NCBI RefSeq assembly: GCF_025698545.1
Contig: NC_068570.1
Location: forward strand, 1,302,001-1,366,000
Length of the DNA: 64,000 nt
Direction: 5' to 3'
Origin: Gossypium raimondii
Lineage: Eukaryota; Streptophyta; Magnoliopsida; Malvales; Malvaceae
Shown here piece after piece: positions 46,756 to 59,518 of the stretch (within the stretch, counting starts at the first letter, position 1; every line of letters starts with the position of its first letter). The notes beneath the pieces are model-generated. The model did no database searches, was not told the origin of the DNA, and was given only the letters and a program-made list of their open reading frames with translations. The translations under genes were made by a program, and so were the position numbers.

Positions 46756-48439
46756 AAACTGAAATATTCAGTAACTGTAAAAACCTAACAATGGAATACA
46801 GAAAAATAAATAAAAGAAGTTGAGATATGGCCTTAATGCTTTGGGAAATATGGGTATTTATAGAAGAAGCTACCATTGTGGAGCTTGGTTGATTATAATG
46901 GAAGTCCCCTATTGAATTCCATTATGACAGGACATGTTTCAGTATAGTCCAATGTTGTGTTTAAAAAATCTTGAAGTGTGCTGTTTTTTTGCCATGCAAC
47001 TATCTGTTCCCCACTGTTTCTTTATATTTAAAAACATCGTATATGTATGGTGGCGTTGGTAACTTCACGCTTTTGCTAAGATGAATGAGACTTTTTTTTT
47101 TTTGGTATAAAAGCAACATGTAGACCTTTTTTTTGGGTTCAATTTTGCTTCATTGAATCTCTACCTTTAAAAGTTCTTGGAATGTACACCGTCCATGCAT
47201 TACGTATCACGTGGTAGCTAGATATAGACTTTGATTATTCCGAATCCGAGCTCGATCCAATTTGATTTTATCGTACAAAGGAAATTTTGATTTTAGGGGA
47301 GTAAGATAAGAATATAAATGGTTGGGGTAAACTTATAAATTTCATACTAAAAAGATTAAATTGGATTACAAAACAATACTAAGAGGTGAAATTGTAATAA
47401 AGCCACTTTATCCAGGGTTTTCCCCTCCTTGGATATGCTCCTCACAAATTCAACAATCTGAATTAGTCCAACTCTAACTTGAAAATAACTTGACTCAAAA
47501 TTGATCTAAACATAAAATGACATAAACATTAAAAAAAAAAAACCCGACTAGCAAGCTTGACTTGCCTTAACTAAACTGACATGGGCCAAAAATAAAATAA
47601 TCCAAGCCACGGTTATCTTTCTTTTTTCTGTCAATAAAAATTTAGGGAAGAAAAGGCTAATCTAATCTAGGGTTGGAGCATGACATCAATCTCACAAAGA
47701 GTTTGATAGGGGCATTTTAAAAAAAATATTTTTCATGTCCATTTTACAATCCATATTTGAGATTTGTGGCTGCCTTTACCATTAATGTTATTTTTAATGT
47801 TCAAAACAACGTTTTCTCCTTAAAATTAAAATATACCTTACCATTTCACTTAACAATTGTTGATAACGTTATCGACATATACTTTAATATTTAAATATCA
47901 ATGATAATGGATGTAAACCACATGGGCTCCTTGCAACCGGTTCATGGGCCTGCTTTGTTCAAAGCAGAACTCATTAGCTTTGGCCCAAAAAGAGTAGACC
48001 ATTAGTCTCATATGGAGAACCAATGGACCCATCTTGTGCATGCTTATCTTCAACTAGTTAGCCTTTTTTTTTTTTTTGGTTAAATATATTGTCGGGTACT
48101 ATACTTTGACAAATTTTAAGATTTAATCCTTATATTTAAAAAGCTAAAAGTTAAGTCTTCTAACTTTTTCGCTTTAAAAACCTCAGTCCAACATGCAGCA
48201 TCATTAGTATTTTCTATCAAAATTTGTCAATTTGGCATATTGATTAGGTTACCTTTATGATTGAAGAAAAATAAATACATTAAGTTAACAAAAGATACTA
48301 ACAATGTTAATGATTGAACTAAGATTTTAAATTGAAAAGTACGAGGATTTAATTCTTAACTTTTAAATTATAGGGACTACTTCTATAAAAGTAGAATGAT
48401 TAACAACGAATTTTGACCTTTTACTTTTTCCTTTCATTG

Positions 48440-48575
48440 TTGAATATTGGGAATTAACTCATAATCCCTCTTCAGCCCATAAATAGAAGAGTAATACACT
48501 TTAGCGTACCTGAACTCACGTCCTCTTGCCTTTGCAATAATGTACATGCCGATCAAGCTTAAGACTCAATCGACT
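48440..48575 (-). mobile_element. SINE-like element, minus copy
   Basis: The complement carries GTGAGTTCAGGTACGCTAAAG then TTACTCTTCTATTTATGGGC and GAGGGATTATGAGTTAATTC, the conserved body of the small SINE family also at 17.3, 18.0 and 22.8 kb. It sits just outside the right edge of the tandem duplication. Confidence 0.5.
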
Positions 48576-49103
48576 ATATATAAAATTTTGATTTAATTCA
48601 ATTCTTGTAAATTATTAACACAATTATTGATAAAACATCGTTTTATGTTTATATATTGCATACATAAACAATTTGTATTTATTTTTTAAATGCGTATAAT
48701 TAAATTAAAATCAAAGTTTCAAGTATATATTTCAACCACAATTAGAGTTTCATGTATACACGTGCATATTAAATTAAAGTTCAAGTAATATTTTGAGATT
48801 TATATCTATAATTTATCATATTTGGTCAATATATTGTTACTAAAATTATGTGAAAATAGTTTAATTTTAATATAAAATATTTATTTTTACATAAGAAATA
48901 ATTAAATTAATTATAAATATAATAAAAAGTCTAATTTAATACCAACATACACCACAGGAATATTGTTTAAATTGGATTAAATCGATTGGTGAAATCAAAA
49001 ATTAACCTAAGTATTTTTTAGGAGAATGACATTAAATCAATTAAATCGAAAATTGAAATGAAGTGATTGAATGTATAGGACGAATGATATTACCGGTTGG
49101 AAG
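48576..49103. other. AT-rich intergenic DNA
   Basis: No gene, RNA or element recognised; simple AT-rich sequence with 'ggattaaatcgattggtgaaatc'-type repeat words that recur elsewhere in the window. Confidence 0.4.
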
Positions 49104-49455
49104 TAGACCTGTCCAGCCGGGCCTGGAAAAAATTTCGGTCCGACCCGAAATATGGGCCTAAAACTTTGCCCAGGCCAGGCCCGGGAAAAAATAATAAGCC
49201 CGGCCCGGCCCGGCCCGATTTTTAATAAACACAAAAAAATATTTTAAAAATAAAAAAATAAAAAAAATATTTTTAAAGTATGTTAAAAATAAAAAATAAA
49301 AATAAAAATAAAAATATTTATTATATTCGGGTCGGGCTGAGCCGGGCTCAAGCCAAAAAAGTTGAGCCCGAGCTCATATTTTGGGCCTATATTTTTACCC
49401 GAAACCTCCGATATTTCGGGCGGGCCGTCGGGCCGGGCCGCCATGGACAGGTCTA
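49104..49455. mobile_element. hAT-type MITE, GC-rich arms
   Basis: A 352-bp element with 12-bp perfect inverted termini TAGACCTGTCCA, flanked by a perfect 8-bp target duplication GTTGGAAG at 49096-49103 and 49456-49463. The arms are unusually GC-rich for this window (CCGGGCCGGGCCG-type words) and the centre is an A/T tract. No coding capacity; open frames across it are chance. Confidence 0.92.
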
Positions 49456-50260
49456 GTTGGAAGAGGGGTTGAGTTCTAAAAACATTTCGCACCAGTAGCT
49501 CGTCTTCCACTTGTCGGATTCTCAACTCTCTTTAACCTTCAAGCAATCTGCCCCCAAATCAAACGGTTTTCAATACAATCCTCACAAATCCTGAACTTAA
49601 GAAATTCATTTTCAACATCACTCCCTCTTTAATAACAATAATTAAAAACTCTCCAACTAATTGGAGATGTGAAAGAGAATATGCCATTGCCATTATCAAC
49701 TGCTTCTACATGCATCCTTTCTTTTTTCTCTTCAGGTACCCTCCCTATCTCTATTGAACTTTTTATTTTAAAATTTTCAAATGATCAAAGACCCTTTGAT
49801 TGTTTTCTGGTTTTTTTTTTTGTTTTTTTGTTTCTGATTGTTATCGAATGATTTAAATGCTTTGTAATAATGAATTATTATTATTAATATTTTTAATATA
49901 ATTTGAAGCGAAAACGAAAAACCCTAGTGGCATTTTTGATCGCAGAGGAACGTAGGAAATAGTTAGGCAACTAGAATTTTAATTTTGGGTTTACGTTAAT
50001 TAATGATTTTGAAGTAGAAGATTACAGTTTTAACTTTATAATCAATGTGGTTTTTGCGTGTTGGTTTAGTTAGCCCCTTTTTTCTTTTTATAGAACATTT
50101 TAGCTTGATGGAAATGGTTCATTTGATTTTGTTGGATCGTTAGATTGTTTATTACTTTGGAAACTAAAAATTTCTTATTAAAATCTAGTAGTCTTTTCTG
50201 TTTTTGTTACATATTCTAATTTAGAAATTCTCTAAATTTTATGTTTTTTTTTCCTTCCAG

Positions 50261-50390
50261 TTTAAGGCTTTATACAGTATTGTTATCAGGAATCTGGAGC
50301 AGGTCATGTCCATGGTTTTCAACTTCCTTTGTGGGGGAAATGTGGGTGCAATTTGTGAGACATTGAATTAAGCTAAATAGTTCTTGAGAA
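50261..50390 (+). other. 5' UTR exon of the phosphoesterase gene
   Basis: Begins after a strong pyrimidine tract and TTCCTTCCAG acceptor at 50260 and runs to the start codon at 50391. An upstream leader exon may end at 49735 (CTCTTCAG|GTACCC). This 5' UTR intron is inferred from splice signals only. Confidence 0.5.
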
Positions 50391-53300
50391 ATGGGTTCTG
50401 ATAAGCGTTCAGCTGGATTGTTACCCAGAATGGAGAGGGTTCGGACGATTTTAACGCATAAATACCGTTATCCGCATGAACATTCACGTCATGCAATAAT
50501 TGCAGTAGTTGTGGGTTGTTTGTTCTTTATCTCATCAGATAACATGCATACTTTGATAGAAAAGTTGGATAATAATATCAAATGGTGGTCTATGTATGGC
50601 TGTTTACTTGGATTCTTTTATTTCTTTTCGTCTCCGTTTATTGGGAAGACTATCAAGCCAAGTTATTCAAATTTCAGTCGATGGTGAGTGTTCTAATCTG
50701 ATGCCTTCATTAATCATGTTGCAAATTGATATTCAGTTGGATGATAATGAGCAGCCATGGCTTATTTGTGGCTTCATATAACTTAAATTCACAGGTACAT
50801 AGCGTGGATTTTAGTTGCAGCCGTGTATCATCTTCCGAGTTTTCAGTCAATGGGAGTGGACATGAGGATGAATTTGTCTTTGTTTTTGTCAATATATCTC
50901 TCTTCTATTCTCTTTCTCCTTGTCTTCCACATTATATTCTTTGGTCTGTGGTATCTTGGTCTTATTTCTCGTGTGGCTGGAAGGAGGCCAGAAATTTTGA
51001 CTGTTGTCCAGAATTGCGCTGTAAGTGTTGAAGATGCAAATGATGGTTTTTTTTCTTTAGACAGCAGATTTTACCTTTCGTGTGATGCTGTTGCTTATAG
51101 GTATTTTCTTCTCTTGCCCTTTGTAGGTTATTAGTATAGCCTGCTGTGTATTTTATAGTCATTGCGGCAACCGTGCAATGTTAAAGCAGAAACCTTCTGT
51201 AAGAAAAAATTCTATTTGGTTTTGGGAAAAAGGTGAGAGAAACACATGGCTTGCAAATTTTCTTCGTATGAACGAGTTGAAAGACCAAGTCTGCTCATCT
51301 TGGTTTGCTCCAGTTGGCTCTGCAAGTGATTATCCACTTTTATCGAAGTGGGTTATTTATGGTGAGGTATGGCTCTTACTGAATACAAGATTTATATTGT
51401 CTGTATCACTCTATGGGTATTCTTATGGTGTGTTTTGTTGTTTTTAATCCTTACATATTTTTCTCTTGATATTTTATTTGCAGATAGCTTGCAGTGGTTC
51501 ATGTTCCGGTCCTTCAGATGAAATTTCTCCTATATACTCACTGTGGGCTACATTTATTGGCCTTTACATTGCCAATTATGTAGTGGAAAGGTCAACAGGG
51601 TGGGTAGCAGTATATTAGCTTGTTCCAAAATGTGTGAACCATTTGTATTTGTTGCATGTTCTTGAATGAAATTGTAATATATCTTGCATGAGATCCACTG
51701 TTTAGATTACTAGGTATTCTTGCATTGAGGTTCATTTTCATAGCAGTGGCACTGGACAGTGAACATTGAGGTACACTTTGTTTCTACATGCCTTGATCTT
51801 TACTCTTTATCTTAAATTTTTGTTGTTCTACATCAAATTCAGGTGGGCTCTTACTCACCCTTTGTCTGTTGAAGAATATGAGAAGCTGAAAAAGAATCAG
51901 ATGAAACCAGATTTCTTAGATATGGTTCCTTGGTATTCAGGGTAAATATTTAATATTTCTTTGTCTTTTACCTTTTGCTTCACCATGTGGTAGGAGTGAA
52001 AAGGTTTCAATCTTTTTAACTTTAGTATGCTTATCACAAACTTTGCAGAACATCAGCTGACTTGTTCAAGACTGTTTTTGACCTCTTAGTATCAGTAACT
52101 GTGTTTGTTGGCCGGTTTGACATGCGCATGATGCAGGTGGAGTTTTAAAATTTGATAATTTATGCATTTATATATTTTCCTTTTTTGTTTTGTAAGGATA
52201 AATCTCCTGATAAATATTCCATCAACAAATGACTTTCTATCCCCCTTTATGCCTTTTGTCAGGCCTCAATGAGCAGGGTCCATGAAGGAGCTCAACAGTA
52301 TGATCTTTTTTATGATCATTTGAGTGAAAGGGAGGATCTATGGTTTGATTTCATGGCTGATACCGGTGATGGTGGAAACTCGTCATATGCTGTGGCTCGG
52401 CTACTTGCTCAACCTTCCATACTGCTTACTAAAGATGATTCTCTACTTACGCTGCCACGCGGGGACCTGCTACTTATTGGAGGAGATCTTGCGTAAGTTA
52501 GTACTTTCATATTGATTGTTTATTATTCGTGAAGCTAGAACCTTTAACATAGCTGTTTGAATTTTTGGTTGATGATTTGGTCATAAAGTACTCTCATAAT
52601 ACTAGTTATCGCTCATAACCTGGTTGCCTGTAGGTATCCTAATCCATCAAGGTTTACGTATGAAAGGCGCCTCTTTTGTCCTTTTCAATATGCTCTCCAG
52701 CCTCCACCTTGGTACAAACCTGATCACATTGCTGTAAACAAGCCCGAATTACCTGAAGGGGTTTCTGAACTCAAGGAATACAATGGACCCCAGTGTTTTA
52801 TCATTCCTGGAAATCATGGTAGGTCGTACTTTTTAACACAAAATTTATCTTCAGTGATCTATTTTTCTCATGTAAGAAAAATTCAAAGAATTTGTTTTCA
52901 TGTATTTGTTAATAAAAAAGTTCACTATTATTATTGCTATCTAAAGATTCAACTTAGTGCAATGGAATTATACTTCTGACTTTACAGATTGGTTCGATGG
53001 ACTTAATACTTTTATGAGGTATATATGCCACAAGAGCTGGTTGGGTGGCTGGTTTATGCCACAAAAGAAGAGTTACTTTGCTTTGCAGCTCCCAAAAAGA
53101 TGGTGGGTATTTGGTCTCGATTTATCACTCCATGCCGACATTGATGTATACCAGTTCCAGTTCTTTTCTGAATTAGTAAAGACCAAGGTATCGTTACTTC
53201 TAAGATCTATCCCTTTCTGTTATGTTTGCTATGAGAAAATACACTGTAGAAGTACTATGGAAGCCCTTGTAGTAGAAGTTAGATTGCATTTTGCCCCCTC

Positions 53301-56300
53301 TACTCAAAAACTGGGCAAATTAGTCCCTTTACATTAGATCAAGGAGCAAATTGGTCCTTTCAGTTAAATATTTCATCCATCTTTACTATTAAAAACTGGC
53401 GTGGTTGATAGAATAATCACAGTGCCACGTGTACCTTATGTTGACGTATAAGAATCATTTTTTAACGACAAAAATTGTCAAGACTTATTAACAGAAAGAT
53501 CAGTTTGCTCTTTGATTTAATGTATAAGGTCTAATTTGCCCATTTTTTTAGTAAAGGGAGTAAAATGCAATCAACTCCTAGTAAAAGGGCTTCCATGGTA
53601 CTTTTACTTAAAGTACACCTAAGTGAAGGAGGGAGTGTATTTTAACCTAATGGAAGACTCATCTATCTTTTATGGTTTCATAGTAATGTCATGCATTAAT
53701 GCATTCCAAAGATTTCACATTGCTATAACTCTAGTTTTCTTTCCGAGTCCTGTATGATGCATTTTGATTTTGATGCCTAAGGCATAAGGCATACTGCGAT
53801 TCATGCGTTATGCTGGTTGAACCCTACATTTTCCTTTCAGGTTGGTGAAAATGATTCTGTGATCATTATGACCCATGAACCACACTGGCTTCTTGATTGG
53901 TACTGGAATAATGTTTCGGGCGAGAATGTCTCACACCTGATATGTGATTACTTAAAAGGAAGGTGTAAACTTCGAATTGCTGGTGACCTGCATCATTATA
54001 TGCGTCATTCATGTGTTCCTTCAGAAGGTCCAGTTCATGTGCAGCATCTTCTTGTAAATGGGTGCGGAGGTGCATTTTTACACCCCACTCACGTGTTTAG
54101 TAATTTTAGCCAATTTTATGGGAAAACATACGAGTGCAAAGCTGCTTATCCTTCTTTTGATGATTCAAGCAGGGTACTTTTCCATTTCTTTTCTATTTCT
54201 TTGAATCCATTTGTCTTGTTCCCTAAGTTCTCACTCAAATTGGGACTGTAACTTGATGCAGATTGCATTGGGAAATATCTTGAAGTTCCGTAAGATGAAC
54301 TGGCAGTTTGATTTCATTGGTGGTATTATATACTTCATATTGGTTTTTTCTATATTTCCACAGGTATATTTCTTTTAAATCCTTTGAAGTTCGTTTTGTT
54401 TGACTCGGTTTTTCTAACTTTAACTCTCATTGAACCTAAAATGACCTGATTATTGGCTGTGATCCCCTTCTCTCTCTTAGAATGTTTCATGTAATATTGT
54501 AATGTTCTACCGACTAATCTGTTTCCCTCTTTTTCTAGTGTCAGCTCGATCACATATTGCAAGATGATTCATTTTCTGGTCATCTTAGGAGTTTCTTTGG
54601 CACGGTGTGGAATTCTTTTGTATACATGCTGGAACATTCTTTTGTATCGTTGGCTGGTGTGGTGCTATTGTTGATGTTGGCATTCACATTTGTTCCTTCC
54701 AAGTTGGCTCTCAAGAAACGTGCAATAATTGGAATTCTTCATGTTTCTGCACATCTAGCTTCAGCCGTTATTCTCATGCTGCTCTTGGAACTAGGTCTGG
54801 AGACATGTATCCGGCATAAACTGCTAGCTACTTCTGGTGAGTTACATTCTAATCACCTGTTCTGCTATCGTAGGATTGTTAATACGTGATAGTTTCGTGA
54901 TGACTGTATTCATGCTGACTTTTTAATTGAAGTTAATGACGATTGGTTACTGTGTTCAGGTTACCACTCTTTGTACCAATGGTACCAATCGGTGGAAACT
55001 GAACATTTTCCAGATCCTACTGGTCTTCGAGCGCGTATAGAGCAATGGACATTTGGCCTTTATCCAGCATGTATCAAATATCTTATGTCTGCATTTGATG
55101 TTCCTGAGGTAAGAAACCTCTCCTTGTTTGGGAAATGTGATAACTTTCACGATAAAAGTACCATGAGGCCCTTGTATTAAGAGTTAGATTGCATTTTGCC
55201 CCCTCTACTCAAAAAATGGGCAAAAATGGGCAAATTAGTCCCTGTACGTTTAGATGAAAGAGCAAACTGATTCTTTTGTTAAAAAATCCATCCATTTCTA
55301 TGGTTAAAAACCGGTACTTGTATGTCAAAATAAGGTACATGCGGCTGTTTTGGTTATTTTGTCAACCAAACCAGTTTTTATTGATAGAAATGGATGAAAT
55401 TTTTAATAGAAATGACCAATTTGCTCTTTAATCAAACTTACAAAGATTCATGTAAAGGGGTAAAATGCAATTTGACTAATAGCATGGGGCCTCCATGGTA
55501 CTTTTACCAACTTTTCACTTGTCAATATTGATGGAAAGAATTTGCCTGCCAGGTTATTGCTGTCACTCGGAGCAATATTTGCAAGTACGGAATACAGTCA
55601 CTTTCCCGAGGAGGTGCTATTATATATTATGCTTCTGTCTTCCTTTACTTCTGGGTTTTCTCAACCCCCGTGGTTTCATTGGTGTTTGGAAGCTACTTGT
55701 ATATTTGCATTAACTGGCTTCATATACACTTTGATGAAGCATTCTCCTCTCTTAGAATTGCTAATTACAAGTCATTTACACGATTCCACATTAACTGTGA
55801 TGGTGATCTCGAGGTTTTCACTCTTGCAATCGATAAGGTAAGAAGCCAATATTTATTCACTTGTTACTATCTTTTTTCTTTAGGTTTCTCGTCGACATTT
55901 GAAATTGCCGTTTTCCTTTAGCTGCATGTTAAGAACACAACTATCTGTTTTCTCTCAACGATTTTAGCAGTTCAAATGGAATTTGGTTAAAACCAAGTTA
56001 GCTGACCGAATCCAGGCAATTTGGTTAATTTGGTTTCGGTTTCTGGATTAGTTTAGGGTATTTGTTAACTGACTTTATATTGCCCAAACACAAATCCTAT
56101 GTGGCTCGGACTCTTTTGTTTTCTTGAAGTACTCGTGTCTGATACATGGATATGAAGATATGATTTACAAGGATCTTTCAAATACATGGAAAAAACTTAG
56201 AAAAACTTAATCATATCTGTGCCGGATATATACTCATATCCAATACTCACACTTAAGTTGCACTAACATAGCCTAGATCCATTATAATATTCCCCAAATC

Positions 56301-56738
56301 CAAATATAAAATAACAAAATCCATTAATATTCCTTATTTTTCTGTTAAGGCGGTCAATAGATCGAACCTATTGAGTTAAGTCAGTTTTGTTATTGCGGTT
56401 TTTCTTTAAAGTCAGTTCGGCCATCGGTTTTTATTTCTGAAAGGTCGGTTAAGTTCGTTTGTAAGTTGAACTGATTGATCACACACTTGGAATATATACA
56501 TTTGGACACTCATCCATTTGACGTGCAGGTTCCAAGGGAATGGAAGCTAGATCCCGATTGGGACGGAGAGGCGAAACAGCCGCAGCAGTGGAGCCACCGG
56601 ATAAAACATCCTAGCAAGTGGAGTGCATCTGTAAGTCATCAAGATCCACTGAATACTGTGAGGATTGTTGACCGATTTATTATTAAACAAACAGATAATC
56701 AGGATTTTGCATCAAGTAATGGGTCAATTAATAGTTGA
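50391..56738 (+). CDS. Multi-pass membrane protein with calcineurin-like metallophosphoesterase domain
   Basis: Plant protein of the calcineurin-like metallophosphoesterase superfamily; substrate unknown. Fifteen exons: 50391-50683, 50795-51020, 51127-51366, 51484-51599, 51843-51941, 52049-52136, 52263-52492, 52634-52818, 52988-53187, 53841-54173, 54262-54363, 54539-54836, 54960-55108, 55553-55837, 56529-56738, giving 1017 residues, all phases consistent. Hydrophobic segments near 34-50, 67-83, 98-111 and 124-155 precede a soluble catalytic part. Metal-site motifs in order: MADTGDG (Asp387), IGGDLAYPNP (Asp429), GNHDW (Asn491-His492), MTHEPHW (His571) and AGDLHHY (His610/611). More hydrophobic segments follow at about 685-702, 735-755 and 765-785, then a cytosol-like tail. 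All canonical ligand positions are present, so an active enzyme is likely. Two introns carry foldback MITEs. Confidence 0.94.
53246..53608. mobile_element. Foldback MITE copy 9 (intron 9 of phosphoesterase gene)
   Basis: Near full-length copy with TAGAAGTACTATGGAAGCCC and GGGCTTCCATGGTACTTTTA ends. Possible 9-bp flanks AAATACACT and AAGTACACC. Starts only 58 bases after the exon ending at 53187. Confidence 0.8.
55151..55508. mobile_element. Foldback MITE copy 10 (intron 13 of phosphoesterase gene)
   Basis: One of the best-kept copies (GATAAAAGTACCATGAGGCC ... GGCCTCCATGGTACTTTTACC). Flanks AACTTTCAC and AACTTTTCAC are a 9-bp duplication with a one-base slip. It fills most of the 444-base intron, leaving about 44 bases to the 3' splice site at 55552. 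Confidence 0.85.
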
Positions 56739-59518
56739 TTCTTGGTGCTTTTAACATCACTTAGATTGTCGTTTCATTGCATTAGGGGTTGTTAGTGGTG
56801 GTGTTTAAATGGCTATCATCATTGACATGTCACGGTTTATTTACGTTGTTCCGATTTTTTTATTTGAATTACCTGTGTTTATATTCGTGTCAGACCCATA
56901 TTTGAATGTAAGAATCGGGTTAAAGATTCTTCTGAGTATATAGAGATTCTTGAAATTTTTTTAGTTGGGCTGGAATTAAATTATAAAATTTTGAGATCAA
57001 GATATAATTTTATCTTTTATTATTTTATGATTTCATCATTTTTAATGGGATTAAATAGAAAGGATTAAAGTGTAATTTTACTATATATTAATTTAAAATT
57101 CCATTATTCAAGAAACGGCTAAATTGAATATTTTTCGGGGTGGGGGGCTAAGTCCCTTGCCTGCCTCTTAAATTCGCCTTTAGTTAAAACTGACTTAACT
57201 GGTTGTATTCAGTTGATCCGGTTTAGTCAGTTTTAAGATCAGTTATAGTAGGTTTTAATAGACTTCTAATAAATAAATATTATTTTTAAAATTTTTAAAT
57301 ATAATCTATAATTCATAAGTAAACTTTCTGTTTTTCTCCTTTTTGAACAACATGAATTCAAAATGATTCAAACAAATAACTCAAAATGATTAACACTTAG
57401 AGTGATCAAAGTTCGTAATGATTACTTGACTCATGGATAACTTTAATCAAGACGATTCTAAAAGTTTGACCAGACTGATTGGTCGAATTAGTTGAATCGA
57501 AAATCGATCGAAATATCAGTTTAAAAAGAGCTGTAAATCAATATAGATAGATTGGATCAACGGTTAAATTAAATTTTATTATAACTATTTAATAAAAGTT
57601 TATAACTTTAATTTTTTAAATAATTTATTCATTTTAAATCAAACAAATTATTTAAATCAATCCGGTTCCTAAACATTATCCATCCTATCCTTAGTTGTAA
57701 TTATTACGTGAGGTCCATTGTTTCTCCTTCTTGAGTACCTCACATCTGTCGTCAGCATCATAGGTATGAAACACTATTTCATTTCTCATAAGCCAAAATG
57801 TTGACATTGTAACACCCACAACCACCAATCATCTCTTCTTCATTGTACCTCTAAAAGAGGGAACCTTGCCATTGAATAATCAAATCAAACCCCAAATAAT
57901 CCAATAGAAAGAGCATGAACCCAGTCCACTAAAGCTGCTTTACACACCACTTGGACATACAAATTGTCTGCTCAACTGGAAAGGGAAAAATTGGCAAGAT
58001 ATTGTATCCTAATTATGTGATATAATAAATTCTAAAATAATGTCGCTTAATTTAAAGGAAATAAGAGTTTTACTTTGAATAGAAATTAAATTCTGTTCAT
58101 TCATGATTTGGTTACTTGATAGACGTACTGAATTAAAAGTTGATCATTATAAATTGATCCTCCCTCTATCTATTAGGGTTACACATGCAAAAATGCATTA
58201 AAGATTATAACCTCCATCACTTAGGGTTTGTATAATTAAGGAAAAAGATCAAGAGGGAGAAATCAATTTATCGCGTTCTTAAGCTTATGAAAGTCATATT
58301 ATTCTAAAGATCTTAAAATAATTATTTATGATTTGAAGGAATTGATTTACATAATATTTAGATCTAATAGATCTTACAAAATTGGATTGCAAGAACATAT
58401 AATTGAATGTTAGAAAGTAGAGAATGTTTCATAATACCAGTCATTAATTACCCCCCATTACCAAATCACACTTCTTCTGGAGCCACTTAAAAATTATGAG
58501 TTTGAATGCATTTAAACGTTTTTTTTTTAAGTTTAATTCATGATTTCACTTTTGAACTATAGCCGTTTTTTTCATTTTGGTATCTAAACTATTTTTGTCT
58601 CACTTTAGTACTCGAATTATTACTTTCGTCTCAATTTACCCAAAAAAAATACAAGTTGTCAATTAGAACGTGACATCACATTCTAATTGGATGTCGGTAT
58701 TTTTTTTTTTGGGTAAACTAAGAAGAAAAGGATAATTCGAATACAAAAGTAGGACAATAAAAGTTTAATTACCAAATTTTAAAAAAAAACTACTTTAAGG
58801 GCCATATCAATACATGAACTATATCTGTTTTTTCATTTTGGTTTCTAAGCTTTTTTGTCCACTTTGGTACTTGAATTATTATTTTCATCTCAATTGACCC
58901 AAGAAAATAAAAGTTGTCAATTAGAACGTGAAACGTGTCACATTTTTATTGGAGTCGATAATTTTTCAGGTAAAATGGGACGAAAATGATCATGTAAGTA
59001 CCAAAATAGGATAGAAAAATTTACATACCAAAGTGAAAAGATATGTATAATTTAAGTGTCAAATTCATGCTATTCTAGACAGGAATCGAGTGAATGTAGG
59101 ATCGATTACAATGTAGAGTCTTGATAGATATGGTGTACTTGGGAACTAAGTGCTTAGAAGTTAGGTTATAGATCTTCAATGGACCACCTAACTCTTAAAT
59201 TTCGTATCTACCATTCTCTGGGAACTTGGTCTAACCAACAGTTCTCCAAAAAGAAAAGTAAAACCAAAACAAAACCCTTCGATTAATGCTACAAACTTAA
59301 TACACTTATATTTTATTTTTTCAAGTGGTCCATTGACGTACCATTAAAAGAAAAGTATAAAGTTTGGTCAAATTTGATGCAATTTTTCCACATATAGTAC
59401 CATTAAGGATAGGATCAATGTGGTAGAAATTAATATAAACTAGACCAATATCAAAGCTCTTTAAGGTTTTATCAAGCTTCCCTTTCAATCACAAACACCA
59501 TTTAGATTATATATATAT
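56739..59518. other. Intergenic region, no gene seen
   Basis: Contains the 3' UTR of the phosphoesterase gene and the promoter of the patatin-like gene. Two similar segments at about 58540-58760 and 58795-59040 share 'actttggtactcgaattatta', 'ctcaatttaccc' and 'tcaattagaacgtgacatcaca' words (given as landmarks), a local repeat in direct orientation. No coding exon or complete transposon recognised. Confidence 0.5.
58540..59045. repeat. Local direct repeat of about 250 bp
   Basis: 'gaactatagccgttttttt' ... 'agttgtcaattagaacgtgac' occurs near 58553-58670 and again as 'gaactatatctgttttttc' ... 'agttgtcaattagaacgtgaa' near 58816-58930. The copies are diverged. It may be part of an old repeat family. 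Confidence 0.55.

Larger units (their letters stand above)
44751..48408. repeat. Tandem duplication, copy 2 (3,658 bp)
   Basis: Aligns to 35718-39130 and then to 44046-44750, with a gap at about 47700 where 4.9 kb of copy 1 is absent and another of about 595 bp near 46152. It carries one MITE (46271-46418) that copy 1 lacks. It ends at 'gattaacaacg' followed by 'aattttgacc', which is presumably the original single-copy right flank. Many base changes separate the copies, so the event is old. Confidence 0.9.

Noticed and set aside
49037-49525. Gly/Pro-rich minus-strand open frames
   Set aside because: They run through the GC-rich arms of a hAT-type MITE with clear target duplications.
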